Source: Turritopsis dohrnii (taxonomy: Eukaryota; Cnidaria; Hydrozoa; Anthoathecata; Oceaniidae). From it: a DNA stretch of 64,000 bases. Shown here piece after piece: positions 1-12,646 of this stretch. Under the pieces are notes generated by a model. That model saw only the letters and a list, made by a program, of their open reading frames with translations, was not told the origin of the DNA and searched no databases. The stretch is taken from NCBI GenBank assembly GCA_027922465.2, contig BQMF02000661.1, positions 109,025 to 173,024 of the forward strand. The letters run 5' to 3'. The position numbers and the translations under genes are program-made. Each line of letters starts with the position of its first letter. The first letter of the stretch is position 1.

Positions 1-140
1 AGAAAAAGTGGAGGAGTTCAACATTATGATATTTCTTTTCAGTCTTAAGTGTTGATTAGGTTACTTGCACGCTTTCCTTTTCTACCCTAAATGACTTAAC
101 TCTCCTCCACAAATTTTGACTGACCTCTGGCTACGCCTCT
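1..140. mobile_element. Partial TIR MITE cut by the window edge
   Basis: The left end of the window reads like the inside of a short TIR element. The GTGGAGGAG near position 9 is mirrored by CTCTCCTCCAC near 101-112, followed by a terminal-looking CTCTGGCTACGCCTCTG. The inner arm (GTGGAGGAGAG with AAATTTTGAC) resembles the arms of the element at 3727-3890, so both may belong to one family. The outer left end lies outside the window. Confidence 0.4.
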
Positions 141-3100
141 GTCTATTGTCTTTTATTAATGATTTGTAATATTAAGAATTTCTCAACAGTATGTCAGTAG
201 ATGTATATATCAGCTGTCACTAACCCTTTGTGATTACGTACTAGTAAAAAAATGTCTATGCAAGATAAAATCAATATATTAGTGATTAAATAATTCAATA
301 GGTATCAATGTACTAGTAGGCTGTAGTTGACTCATCTAGTTGATCCTAAAAATAGCTGTTGCAATCCAATACAATTAATAGCCAATGAGAACGGTTTATG
401 AAGAATCCTTTTGTTTGAAAATGGAGTTGTAGAAGCCTTATATACGTTGGCAGTTTCAGATATATTTTTCAGTCAATCGTTAGATCAAGAAAGTTAACTT
501 GTTCATTTGATAGCTTCATGAATGATTTAATCAAGAGAGATAAAACTGTGCCTATAGACAAGTTTGACACATACTCCATATATATATATATGTATTTGTG
601 TTGGATGTATAATATATATTAAACAAATAAAACACCAGGTGATTTACGATATTTCGATTTATTAAAAGCCTTTGTCAATAAGAGATAAATAATCTATACA
701 TACACGCAAATGATTCAGCATGTAAAATGATGACAACAGAAATGTCTAAATATGTTTTTAATAAAAGGTTGTAATGTTCATAAAAATAATAATTAACCTG
801 TGTGGTCTTTTGATACTTTTAACAGTACAAGAAGACAATAAAATAATTCAGTAAGAATCACCTAGTCTTCCTTTAGGGTTTTGTAAGCTTACATCTCATC
901 TTGAAACGTGTGTTGTTTGGAAAAAGAGAAATCATATATATAATTTGAGTGACACGAGATAAATAATTTATGCAACTTGCCTCACATTTTATTCCTCCTA
1001 ACTTTTTACATCATCCAATTAGGATACGTGGTTGTTAATATCTTCATTCAATACGCTATATTTACACTATAACACAACCTTATCAGAACCAAAATAATCT
1101 ACTTCTTGGCAGCGTTTTGCTCTCAGACTGCACTATGTTGAAATAAAGGGCGGGAGAGGGCGCAGACACGTAGAAATAAAAAACCAGCTGCCTATTGGCG
1201 CTGACCAATAAAGCCCTATTTCCATTCAACATTGATGATGGAAGAGCTTGAATGGAAATCATTTTCGTGATGCACAAAAATTGATCTGGCGTTAATGATG
1301 GATTTTAAGTCGAGCTTTTATCAATTCCTGCATAAAGAATGTATGGTCAAGTGATGTAAACAAGTTCTAACCCGGTTGAGCGCGATGAGAATTATCATAT
1401 GAACAAGTCAGCCTGTTGAAAAAAGCTGATATTTCAGAACATTTTCAGATGTCTTTTAGACGCACAAAAAGACGTCTTTTTGATGTAAAGACTTTAAGAG
1501 GTCTTTTAATGATGTTGTTATTAGAAAAAATATTAAGTTTTCTTTCCAGTGGTTTCGCATGTTGATCTATATACGAAACAATTTTTTTGGTCATCACTTT
1601 GATGTTAGCTATAAATCCAAACACTTAACCTGATTGTTTACTAATGGACATATCGAAAACCAACCTCGAACCCAGGGTCTTATGTTGGAATGTTTCAACA
1701 CTCAATCGTTGATGTTTTTTACTTTCAAAACTCACTTGTATTGATTTTTTTACTTTGGGATTGTTCACAAATGACGTCAACCATTTCTTCAAGATTTTTG
1801 ACTCTCTCCGCCCCTTCCGTCAACCTGCGTCCACTTTGTTTTACCCCCTGAGTTGAGACTCCCCCTTGCTTGAAAAAAAGAACCAAATATTCCTTCCTTT
1901 ACCTCTAGTCTTTTTGGCGTTGACTGAAGTGTTTGAGGTTCGTGCAATTGATCGAAAAGATTTTGGAATGGAGAAGCCAACAAGAGCAACACGGACGGAC
2001 TCGCCCTCACTACGGATTACATCAAGATCATATTCAGTGTACCTTATAATTAAAAAAATCAAGGTTTTGAAAATTTTGAAGGTTGACGTCAACAGTAGTA
2101 TCACCCCATCTCCTCCCCCATCGTAACAAGCATTAACTTCAGCATAACCAGCAAAGAATAAACAGTAGTTTGATGGTCTCTGTAATTATTATTGTTGTTA
2201 CAACATCAGTTGTTATTATATATGGCTTTTTATTTTAAAAAGGCAGTGTTTTTGCATTATATTGTGTTATCAAGTTTTTTAAAATCCTAGAAGCCTATGA
2301 GCATTCTTCCTTGTAAAAAGCTATCAGAATTTTTCTGTTCTTTTTTCTCTTTGTACACTTCATACTAGCTAGTAGCTTTCGCTTTGAGGGCGCCCGTGAT
2401 TGTATTTCTGTCTTAATACCACTATATCGGCACAAAATCCATTGATAAATATGACGAAACCTTCTGCGAATGAAAATTGGGTTGTGTCACATTGTTTGAC
2501 GGCAATAAGTTGAAATTTAAGAAAAGAGATCAATGCGAATGAAATTAAATTTATAAAAAGGTCAACAATTTTTTGGCGTAAATCTTTGTCAAGTCACTAA
2601 TGTTGAAATAACATTAAAACTTCCCATCGTAACTTCCATTCGTAAAATAAATATTGATCATGCTGCCTTTGTGCCATCAACAAAAGCCATACAACGTTTA
2701 ATTTGATAGATATAAGTCACTTCTTTTATTTAATTCCTTAATAAAATTCTCTCTAATTTTCTCTAATCCTCTCTGACGGATAAATTTTATTGATAAAATA
2801 AATTACTTCTTATAAAAAAATGACTCAGCTTTCTAATAAATTCATATTTCATCTCCCTCCTTCACTGCACATTGTGATTAAACCCGCTGGTCATGTTTTC
2901 GGCGTCTGTCATATTGTCAATAAACAATACATTTTGTATGCAAGACAAAAGACATTATCAGCTGAACCAATAGTATTGCGATCAGTGGATTGTCTAAATA
3001 AAACTTGTATAATATAATGTAGGGTGGATAAATTTGTATTTTAGTCATCGTGTTCTTTTGAACTTGAAGGAGGTTTTATGTTGAGTTGAGTTATTGGGTT

Positions 3101-3384
3101 TTACTGCTTGTTATTGCTTGTTATTATCTGCATTGAAAATAGTTTGAAGTAAAGTACAATCCTCTTTCAACTACAACAAGCTTCTCAGGTAAGTTAGCAT
3201 TTGCTATATGTTGAATCTGATGGAAAAAACAAAGGATGGAAGAGATAGCTATAAAGCTTTAACTGTTGAATTGGCGAAGGCCAATTAACAATGCTGTCCT
3301 ATGGAAATCGATCTTTACTAAGTTGATCTAATACGCTTTGATATGATATTCAAAGACTTTGTACCCTACATCCACCACACACTG
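141..3384. other. Gene-free AT-rich stretch
   Basis: No coding exon, RNA gene or conserved domain could be recognised here. There is an imperfect inverted repeat whose arms carry GACGTCAACC near 1772-1783 and its mirror GGTTGACGTCAAC near 2081-2093, possibly an old foldback element. Short open frames on both strands inside it mirror each other and are not supported as genes. Confidence 0.5.
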
Positions 3385-3996
3385 ACAGTCAGGGAAAACA
3401 GTTAATTAATCGCGGGATCTGTAGTATAAAAAGGGTAAACCATGGGGGTGAAAATATTCTAAGGGGTCAATATTTTCTAAAACAGATCCTGTAAGTGCGG
3501 GTTCTTAGATCTGTGCCCGGTAAATCGTTTTCGACTCAATTTTCTTTATTAAGTGATTAGCGAGGCATATTCGGAAACTGTTTATCGAACCCACATGTCA
3601 GATTAGCTGATCCGATTTGATCGTTGGCTGTTTTCAGTACGAGTTTCTTATTATATTTGTTTTCTTCGTACTTCGTTCTGGCTGCTGAAAAATAAAAGTG
3701 ATTTGATCAACAGTTCAATCAGGGATCAGTGGCGGATCTAGAGGTATGTCGAAATTTGTGTAGGAGAGCATTAACATAATTTGTGAATTCAATTTATATT
3801 ACCAATGAGATTATTTGGATGCTTTTCTTTTATGGTTAGATTGTCAACACTCTCCTACACAAGTTTTGACATACCTCTAGATCCGCCACTATATCATATT
3901 TACCACATTCGTTCACATCATGAGGTTGAAATGAATGCCGCAATGCGGTTTATAGACCCCACATTAATGGGATCCCCCGTTTTCCTCCCTGACTGA
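3385..3996. mobile_element. TIR element, family A copy 1, with nested insertion
   Basis: The ends read CAGTCAGGGAAAACAG and, inverted, TTTTCCTCCCTGACTG. The internal sequence matches the second copy at 45689-46252. Flanks ACTGA and ACTAA suggest an imperfect 5-bp target duplication. The copy is interrupted at 3727-3890 by a separate short TIR element. No transposase is present, so this is a non-autonomous element whose superfamily I cannot name. Confidence 0.7.
3727..3890. mobile_element. Short TIR MITE nested in family A element
   Basis: The terminal arms are long and nearly perfect inverted repeats: CAGTGGCGGATCTAGAGG on the left and CCTCTAGATCCGCCACT on the right, followed inward by GTATGTC and a CTCTCCTACAC mirror. 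The uninterrupted copy of the host element near 46000 gives the empty site GGATATCAT, which fits insertion with duplication of a dinucleotide AT. It is non-coding. Confidence 0.75.
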
Positions 3997-4094
3997 CTAA
4001 GGCGTCTTCTGAGTGGGAAAAACATTTGGGACCTCTTCTGTCGCAACTCATTAATGCAGCTCTATTCCAAGAATTTTTTTAAGAATTTTTTTTT

Positions 4095-4224
4095 CCTATC
4101 AGGCAAAATTGTTGGAAAAACATTTTGGAGGAGTGCATTTTTATGCACACAAAATTTATATACACTTCTTACGTGTCATGCACTTTATCGTAGTGACCAT
4201 TTGTTGACGATTTTCCTACTGGGT
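4095..4224. mobile_element. Hairpin MITE (family H), isolated copy
   Basis: This has the same plan as the copies at 43-64 kb: left arm with GGCAAAATTGTTGGAAAAA, core with GGAGGAGTGCATTTTTATG, right arm with CGTAGTGACC and ending TTTTCCTACTGGG. It is diverged and is the only copy I see between 1 and 43 kb. Confidence 0.55.
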
Positions 4225-4533
4225 TTGAAAATCGTATTTCTTTTGATTGTATGGAGTTTGAAAAGTTTCCCTTCTGTGATATCTGGGTAGCTTTGTTTAT
4301 AACTCTACTAACATATACAACAGTTCATAAAAAGTGGTTCTTTGATCAGCTAAAAAAAACATGCTCAATTTACTTTTAGGTAAAGCATTTTGTTCAAGCT
4401 TGGTAGTTAACTGCTCATCTTGAAAGCTTGGTTGAAGCTGTACGGTAAGTTTTGATTATCATGGTTTAATTCAAACTGATTTCCTTTCTTCGATGTTTGA
4501 TAGTGCAGATTTATTGAAACTGAACTATTTATA

Positions 4534-5177
4534 TATACTGGGTAAGACAAAAAAAAGTACCGATGTTGCACAAAAAATATCTTTCGATTGAATCTTTATT
4601 TAAGAATAGAGGAATCCCTTACCTATATTTTGGTGCATCACTTTTATAATTTGGTTGAGTAGAAAAAAAGTTATGGACAAAACTGGAAGCAGTCCTTTTA
4701 AATGTCTTTGAAAAATGGACAAAAACGTCCGAGCAAAATGTCTCAAAACACAATTTATGTTTTTTTTGCAAACCGAAAGGGAATGAAACTTATACACAAT
4801 TAAATGTGCTAAAACTTATATTTTTTTTAAATTTATTCCCAATAGTATTTAAGTTCAGTAAAAAAAGTTCTAGTGATTTTCAACATTTTCTATAAACTTT
4901 ATTCTCTGAAACTTTGTATTTGTAAAATATTGAGAAATTCCGCAACTCCGTACAACCAGAGATATGTAAATATGTTACATATCTCTGGTACAACAAAGCG
5001 TTTGCGTATGCATCCAGTTTGCTAGGGTAAATATTGCTGTGTCTTTTCTTTCCATCTCCATAGCCTTTTCATTAACAAATTTAATCAAAGAATCTCACAG
5101 GAATATTTTGTTTACCAAAATATAGGTAAAGGATTCCTCTATAACTATCTTTCATAATTATTCACCCGGTATATACA
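4534..5177. mobile_element. TIR element with TATATAC(T/C)GGGT ends
   Basis: TATATACTGGGTAA at the left is mirrored by TTCACCCGGTATATA at the right. Further in, GAGGAATCCCTTACCTATATTTTGGT (about 4609-4634) is mirrored near 5115-5140. The TA-rich edges fit a Tc1/mariner-type target. A small palindrome, AGAGATATGTAA with its mirror, lies at about 4960-4988. Both strands lack a transposase frame, so the copy is non-autonomous. Confidence 0.6.
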
Positions 5178-7500
5178 GGCCTTGCCATAACAGGCGCGCG
5201 CAAATACGCACCCAAGTTCAATATTTCTTGCATCACCTGAGTGTTGATTCACTCGCCCAGCTTTGATAAACAACAATTTACCTGAGCGATTTATAGTTAA
5301 TATCTATCAAAAGGAATGATTATATATTTTAGAGTGGTTTTCTCTTACCAGTCTTCTTTCAGAAAACATGCATAACATAAACGTCATGAATAGCTTTGTC
5401 AATTTCATAACGCCCTTGAAATGAAAACGTAAAAGCAACTTTATTACCATATCTTTTGATGATCAATGTCGAAAAGACATTGCTCAAGATTTTACATTAT
5501 TGAAACTATAACAATTGGATTATAGAAAAATTTATATATATAGAAAAAATATATTCTTACTTCATTTTAATAAATAGCAAATAATGCTCAAATATCATAG
5601 TAACAAATATTTTTGCAAACAATGCCTGTACACAGTTCAATACAGGGAAATTTTGTTAATTCATTCTAAATATAGTTATATGGAGATGAAATTATGCTGA
5701 GTGATTGTTATTATATAGTTTATATAGTTGTTTTCCGTTAACTAACAAAGATGTATTTTGTTAATTGAATTTTCACGTGTTACATCAGTAAAACACGAAG
5801 AACTCGTAGTTAAAAAAGAAAGCATTAATATGCATTGAAGTTGAAGATAAGGGCTGCAATGCCTCCAGTGTTTGGGGTTCACTGGTTAAATCGTCCCCCG
5901 ACTTCAATAAGTAAAATTCCATCATTTGTAGTAACGAAAATTGGGATCACGCAGACCAATTAGTAGTTGTCAATTTAGGCCCGCGGTTAGTCGCGTGATA
6001 CAGATTTCTTTATGTCAAGGGCTATATTCACCTATATTGCAAAGTCCATATTTTTTCGCAAACTGCCTGAATTACATAACTAATCAACAATTTTAAGTAG
6101 GTTAAAAATTGACCTTCAACTGTTTCTTATTTGAAAAATTTTCACCAATCAACTAATCTTTACAAAAATTTTTATGTAATTTGAACGATACAAGTGCATG
6201 CAAACATTGGACAAAATCATTGATAATTTGAAAGCGGATGACAGTGAGGATGCATATTAGAATTAGGAATATATATTTATTGTAAATCTGGTATAAATAG
6301 TTGGATATAAAGTAAGTTTGCAAGAAATTCAATAACAAAGCAAGTTTTTTTATGTAACTCCTTATACCCACTTGATTTTTAAAATAATGGAAAACTGATT
6401 TGGTTAACTTTTATCTTAGCTTCATCATGGCACTAAATCAAGATGAAGCTGTCGCTGGCTACCAACAAAGTAAGGAGTAGTATCTTTATTTCCTACTGTG
6501 TAATGAATTCTCATCAACAGAAACAAAGCCTTGAGTATGGAACAGCAAAAAAAAACTATATTATAGAACATCTCATTAACTTCATTGGAATGCCTGGTTG
6601 TTACTATTATTTTTGTTGATCGAGTGTTTTCCGTTTGTATCTGGGTTTTTTTTGTCCCTCTATGTATCAGTAGTTGGATAAATGTTAGAAACTGAATGTC
6701 ACTTGATCTGTTCCCTACTCTTTCATTTATCTTCAATATTTTGGCATGGACTACTCATTAATTGGACTGACTCAATGTGACTTCTTATTGATATTTCGAC
6801 CCAATCTGAGACACTATCGTTAATTAACCAGAGCGTGTTGTATAATGCTTTTGAGATTGAGGCAGCTAATGTCATTTAACCAGCAGTTACTTTCTTGTGC
6901 CATGTCTTCTGCGATGAAGCGGTCTTGTGGATTTTCTTTTCTACATTTTCATGTTCATTATGTCTTCCAAATTGAACATCTATATAAAGTTGATGTTTGA
7001 TATCATAAAAGCTCCATCACATTTTTTGACAACCTCTGATCAGTTGACTACCTACATCCCAAAGTCAGAATGTTAGATATATACCTAAATCATGTGAACG
7101 TTGAAACAAAAGACTGTGAGTTGAATCTTCCATTTGCCTTGATGCTTATTGCTGATGTTGTAGCGGATTGAAATAGTAGTAATCAAATGTTGGTGGTTTG
7201 CTTATAGCAAGCTGGATACAAGTCAAAAGAACTACACTACGGAGTTGTCATCAGAAACACATTGTAGTCAAAATCATCAATACTCTTAGTAGAAGAAATA
7301 ACACCATCATACAAGAGATTTCTTATCTCCAGTTTTCCTCAAAGTTTTGGAATATGCTGTTGCTTTTGTAAAGTCAAAAACTAAGCTGCTAAATTTTAGA
7401 ATTTTTTGGCATCTTTGCTTGGGAAGTTCTGTTGTTTGCATAGCAACTGATTTTTTGGTTCTTCCAATCAACTATAACAAGATGCATGTCTATTACATTG
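5178..7500. other. Gene-free AT-rich stretch
   Basis: I see no recognisable gene. A 103-codon minus-strand open frame at 6425-6736 has no domain that I recognise and no splice context, and I do not call it a gene. Confidence 0.45.
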
Positions 7501-7519
7501 TCTATATATTAATAGTCGA

Positions 7520-8083
7520 TTCTCCGTCTGTCTGTCTGTCTGTAACGCAAAATGGTAGATTAAGTTGTCAGAGTAATTATTTTATTTTATTTTGTGCGAC
7601 GTCAGTGTGAAACCATTGTATTGAGACCCTAATCGAATGCGACGTTTAGGGAAAATTATCTCCGTAACCAATAGGGATAACTGACGTTTTTTGGGGTCTG
7701 CGATACAGGCGATAGGGTGACGAAACATTTGGGTCTAATTTTTTTTGGGGGGACAGGTCTATGACGTCATCAATATATTTGATCAACGATATCTCCGTAA
7801 CGGTTGGTCGTAGCAAAACGATCCCATACATTTTTTTGATCGGTTTTTCGAGCTCTACAACATGGGCACACTTATCATTGCCAATTCTTTAATTCTATTT
7901 TTCGTGAACTCAACTCAGGCTGAACATGGGCGGCGAGCGACGCCGCCTTGGCGGCTAGTCTAATTAAAGTAGCCATGTTTGTATATAATAGCCATTCTTT
8001 TTTTTGTTTGATTGTTTGTTTGTTTGTTGGTTTGCTTGTTTGTTTGTTGATGAGTCAGCAATGCAAGATCTCACATAAGTTAT

Positions 8084-8115
<32 letters not shown>

Positions 8116-8800
8116 GGTTTATATTTCAGTTCCAAAGTTTTACATTTGGCTAATTCTACTGAAATAGCGAAAGACTAGTGTATGTGCACGATCATAAATT
8201 AAACATTAGAAAAGTAACATTTGCTAATAAACATATACTTCAGAAACAAGAACAAGAAGGTTGAGAAGACAAGGGTCAAAAATGTGCGCGACGTCAGTGT
8301 GAAACCATGGCATTGAGACCCAAATCGAACGCAACATTTTAGGAAAATAATCTCAGTAACCAATAGGGATAATTGACGTTTTTAGGTCTGCAGTATTGGA
8401 CATGAAGTGTTAAAAAAATTTGGGTAAAATTTTTCGGGGTTGGGGTTCTATGACATCTACAAGATGGTAGCACTTTCTGTTGCCAATTCTTTAATTTTAT
8501 TTTTTGTGAACTCTTTGGATGGAACAACGCAGGCTAAACATGGGTGGTGAGCAAAGACGCCTTGGCGGGTCAACAAAATATTAATAGGTGATTATCTGTT
8601 TGTTTGTCTCTCAGTTTGTTTGTCTGTTTGTCTGTCATGCAAATGCAGAGCTGTGGGAGGGAGTCAGCGATGTAAGATCATACATAAATTACTTCTCTTC
8701 TTGTGCGGCAGTATGAAAATAATGCATTAAGACCCAAATTGAACGCGACATTTAGAAAATATTGTCTTGTAAACCAATGGTGTTAACTTGTTTTTCATAC
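7520..8800 (+). repeat. Three tandem copies of a dispersed repeat
   Basis: A (TCTG/TTTG)n tract, GAGTCAGCAATG, ATAAGTTATTT and GTGCGACGTCAGTGTGAAACC occur in the same order in copies near 7520-7960, 7990-8560 and 8600-8800. Each also carries GTAACCAATAGGGATAA-like and CTTGGCGG-like blocks where complete. The third copy is truncated. There is no coding capacity. The order of modules suggests a SINE-like or Helitron-like non-autonomous repeat, but the class is unclear. Confidence 0.65.
8088..8114. repeat. (AAT)n microsatellite
   Basis: About nine AAT units lie inside the second copy of the 7.5-8.8 kb repeat. Confidence 0.9.
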
Positions 8801-9420
8801 AGAATTATCAAAGTTGCATTATGGACAAATCTTGAGGTATTGAATGAATGGCAATTTATGTTTCTTCGGACGCTTCATGCTAACACACTTATGCGCTATT
8901 TTAAAGAGTGGTCAATTTGCCTGAATCAGTCTAAACAATCAACTAGAAACCTCATGTATTTTTGTCTCAGCTTGCAAACGATTCTAAATGGCCTGCCAGC
9001 ATGTACCCCAGCATTCCTGCGTTGCTTCAGGCCATTATCAATAGGATAAAAAACTGAGTTTGTCAATTTTGATATCTCACTTCTGTCATTGGTCTCAGCT
9101 GTTGAAGAGTTCATATGGCAGATCTCAATGGTTCTTCAACATCCTTGTCATAGATACTTCACCAGTCAGGCTGCTGAAGGGTGCCTGAATTTTCTTCTTG
9201 GGTAGTCATTTAGAATAATCATTTCTTTCTGTTATATCTAGTGCACTGCTTCATTGCTTCAACCCTTTACCCACACATAAGTATACAGTAAAAGATGTTG
9301 ACATAACGACACATCACAAACTGAACTCAAACATTTATACAGCAAAAACAGCTCATTGAAGCGTCACAATACACGCAATACATAATAGATGTGACACAAT
9401 GCTAAAAACATAAAAAAAAA
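8801..9420. other. Unassigned stretch with overlapping small frames
   Basis: Frames at 8762-9049 (+) and 8926-9114 (-) overlap on opposite strands. Neither has a recognisable domain. They may be part of the degenerate retroelement that follows. Confidence 0.3.
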
Positions 9421-9429
9421 CATGAAATC

Positions 9430-10090
9430 ATGTCGCTTCTGAAAGATACTGTCTGCTTACTTCCTCCTCTACTGAAGCTTCATCAGTTGGAATTGACCGA
9501 AGAGCCTTCTCATATTCTTCCGTATCAAATTCTTTAATGAGGATTTCTTGCTAAGTTTCTTCCTTTCGAGCTGGTCTGGCTAACATACTTGCCATTATCA
9601 ATATTTGAAGCAAAGTCGTAACCCATATCACTTTCTTAAAAGATTTTGCCACACTTTTTACGCTTGATGTGCTTCTACAGTCTGAAACTTGTCCACCTCT
9701 TCACTCAGTTTAGGAAATGTTTTATATAGAATGTTGCCTTGATATTGCTCTATACTGTGGCAACTCAAGATTTCAATTTGAGAGTTCTGTTGGTTTTTTT
9801 TGCTCTAAAAGCTGTTGTAATTCCAAATATTAAGCTTCTACTTCGAGTTTTGCCAATCTAGCGTTATCCTTTGCCATCTCACTAGCTACACTTAGATAGA
9901 TCTTGTGGACATGCGAGAGCTTGACGATCGCGAAGACTGCTTTGATGATTTCAAATTTCTGCTTGACTTGTTATCTACTTCACTGGCCACAACATTTGTA
10001 GGTTCAGGTTCTTGAAGAACTTCAAGAGCTTTTCATTTAACAGCAAACATCTTTCTATCAATAGAGTTCATACTGTAACAATCCTGTTAC
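9430..10090 (-). pseudogene. Degenerate gag-like retroelement relic (BEL/Pao-like)
   Basis: Read on the minus strand, the stretch shows several short collinear coding blocks broken by stops and frame changes: a start with MNSIDRK, a Ser/Arg-rich block (SSRSSSSRMSTRS), a charged helical block with EMAKDNARLAKLEVEA, and an acidic C-terminal block ending in SRQYLSEAT. A Ser/Arg-rich segment followed by a Glu/Lys/Leu coiled coil is typical of BEL/Pao-type gag, so I assign it there tentatively. No protease or reverse transcriptase could be found beside it. The many stops make it non-functional. Confidence 0.35.
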
Positions 10091-11344
10091 GCTAGATTGG
10101 CAAAACTGTGCTGGGATGAATTAGCATCTGACACTTAGAATGGCTCTTTAAATATTCCGCATACTAGACAGCCAACAGTTGGTTCAGGACACCGAAATTT
10201 GAAAAAATCAGTGTTGTGGTAGCCTGGCTGATCAGGCGAAAAAATAAGTATTCAAATTTTAAGCTGTTTTAAGAAATTTCCATTACAAGACATTTGAAAA
10301 AATAAGAACTTTGTAAGTTTAAGAAAGAGTTTTTACAAGTCTTTATCTCCTTAAGCAACATTACGACAGTTTCTAACTGTTTGAATTGCGTACTATAGAT
10401 AAATACTAGGACACTACACAATGTCTTTAACAACCAATGAGAAACATTGATTTGATGTGTTTTATTATCAGCTAAGATGGAGAACGTTTTTGACAAGCTT
10501 TGCTGGTGACAACGTTATATTCATTCTGTATAACAATGAAATTGGTTTTAACTGCACCGGTCAAGGTATTTTTGAAGTAGGCATGTTGAACAAATAAATA
10601 GGAACAGAAAAATAAGTGTGTTCAGTTCTGCTATATAAAATTCCATGATTTTATAATTAATTCATTTTTCCATAGTTACTATTTCAAAATTGCATTAGTG
10701 GTGAATGCTTAGAATTAACGACAAAAACCAACAATCAATTGTACGAACGCCTAAGGAATGCTAAAACTCACGACCAATTGCATGAAAAGGCTAAAACTAA
10801 CCCCTCAAATGGACGGAAAGTTATGACCCAAATCTCGCCTGATGAATTTTCGTCACGCCACCAAAAATTCTAAAACCAACGATGTCAATGGCCCGACCTG
10901 ACACCCAGATAAAAGATTAACACACTGACTTTGTCACAGAGATTAAAGCACAATGGCTATTTAAAGAAGGAATTTTCCGAAAAATCCTTTGAGTTATCTG
11001 TCTATCTTTCTTCCATTGAATGTTCAAATAAATGTGATATTGATTCTATAATTTGTTTTATGTGGTATGGTGATAATAAAGAGATAAAATCATTGTTGTT
11101 ATCAAGGGTTTCATACATAGAATTCATTTTTAATAAATATATTAACAGTTTTTTCTGACATTAACGTGGTGTCAGGGGCCAGCAACGACAGGGCACGAGG
11201 TCACATATAACCCTCTCTCAGAAGACAGTTTAGTTCACATGCAGACGTGTTTATTGACCTAATAGCAATCTCTCAATTAATTTTCCTTTAAATTTCCTCG
11301 TACCTGGCCTGTTTGGAATGCTCTACCATGATTTGTGACTGTGC
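10091..11344. other. Gene-free stretch
   Basis: Nothing recognisable. A 75-codon frame at 10931-11158 is AT-rich and low in information, and is not supported as a gene. Confidence 0.4.
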
Positions 11345-12272
11345 ATAGGAAAAAAAAGTACATTCAATTTACCGTATGCGCAAATTACCGATAATTTTAC
11401 CGGTAACTTAAGTTTTTTTTAGCGTTTACCGGTAATTGTAATGATATATTGGTAAATTTGCAGCTTTACCTGTAATTACCGTTAATGTAATATAAAATAT
11501 TACTTATAATGTGATTTACTGGTAGCGTCTCAAACATATGGTAAAGTAGCTAATCAATAGCGATAACATGTTTTTGAAAATATTAATGTTTGTTTATACT
11601 AATTCCGCCATTTTTAAGACCTGATCAAGTCATAAATAGCTAATTGTTGGTTGATCAAAAATGTGTTTCTTTCTGAATTTTTGTTTTTATTCTTCATGAT
11701 GAAGTAATTGACGTCACCTCTGAAACAAAATAAATCCACCTGCTGCATTAGACGGTTGAAGGATGACAATCTTTTAAAAGAAGGATGTGTCGAAAATTTA
11801 TTAATGATTTTTTTCTTCACAGGTTTAAATCTTCCTTTTAAAAAGGCTATGTTAATTATTATAATAGACAGGGAATACCCTTTCTAAATTAATCTAACTC
11901 TTCTTATGTATACATTACAGGTAACAGTTATTTGTGTTTAAAAATCAACTTGTTACCTGGTTCTCATTCAGCTGAAAATAAAAGATACAACAGTTAGTTC
12001 AAAATTCAACAATAATAAAAATCGTCCACTCAAATTCTATTTAAGTTATTTTGGTAAATCCCTTGGCGAAAACTTTTTTTTTCCTCAGGGGAAGTAAATG
12101 TCAGTTGAGAATTATTTTCATTCAACAGATATTTCGGCTTCAACAAGTGGAGATGTACCCTTAACTGAATAGGTTTTAACAAGCATTTTAACGTCGGCTT
12201 GACGAGTTGCAAAAGTTCTCTTTTGAAGTACTCACCTTCATTTAAATAAAAATTATATTATTTCCTTTAGTT

Positions 12273-12390
12273 TTTCATCATAAGGCTTACGTGGAAGATT
12301 GTCTGAAAGCTGTGTTTACACGGGGCTCCAAAACTCTTCCATGTCCTGGCTGTAAAGCTGGCGTGGGTGCGCACTCTTCTCGCAGTAGTC
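12273..12390 (+). pseudogene. RING-finger-like coding fragment inside a TIR element
   Basis: After a good acceptor (ATTTCCTTTAG at about 12265) the plus strand reads FHHKAYVEDCLKAV and then PCPGCKAGVG before a stop at CAATGTTGA. The spacing of F-H-x-x-C and C-P-x-C resembles the second half of a RING finger. The first half is not seen, and the fragment lies inside a non-autonomous TIR element, so a captured exon scrap is the simplest reading. It could also be a chance match, because the motif is short. Confidence 0.35.
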
Positions 12391-12646
12391 AATGTTGATG
12401 ATGGACAGTTGGAAAACCTGTGGCTAGGTTCCAAATGGTAGTTCTTCTGTCCGTTTGAGTCTCATTGTCATACAACAGTCGAGTGTGTTAGAATGAAGTG
12501 CTGGAACCGATGTAATTTTCCTTGCACAACCTTTTGAAGACCTATACTGCAATAGCATTGATATTTTAGTCGGAAGATCCTGGGAACTAATGCTTAAATT
12601 TGGCTTCATGCTACTATATGAGAAAACATTAGGAAGATCCAGGGTG

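Noticed and set aside
1789..2126. Overlapping small open frames on both strands
   Set aside because: They mirror each other within an imperfect inverted repeat and encode no recognisable domain.
6425..6736. 103-codon minus-strand frame
   Set aside because: No domain, start context or splice support was found, and length alone is not unusual in AT-rich sequence.
8088..8720. Possible CRISPR-like array because of repeated words
   Set aside because: The repeats are three long diverged copies of a dispersed element plus microsatellites, not short regular repeats with unique spacers.
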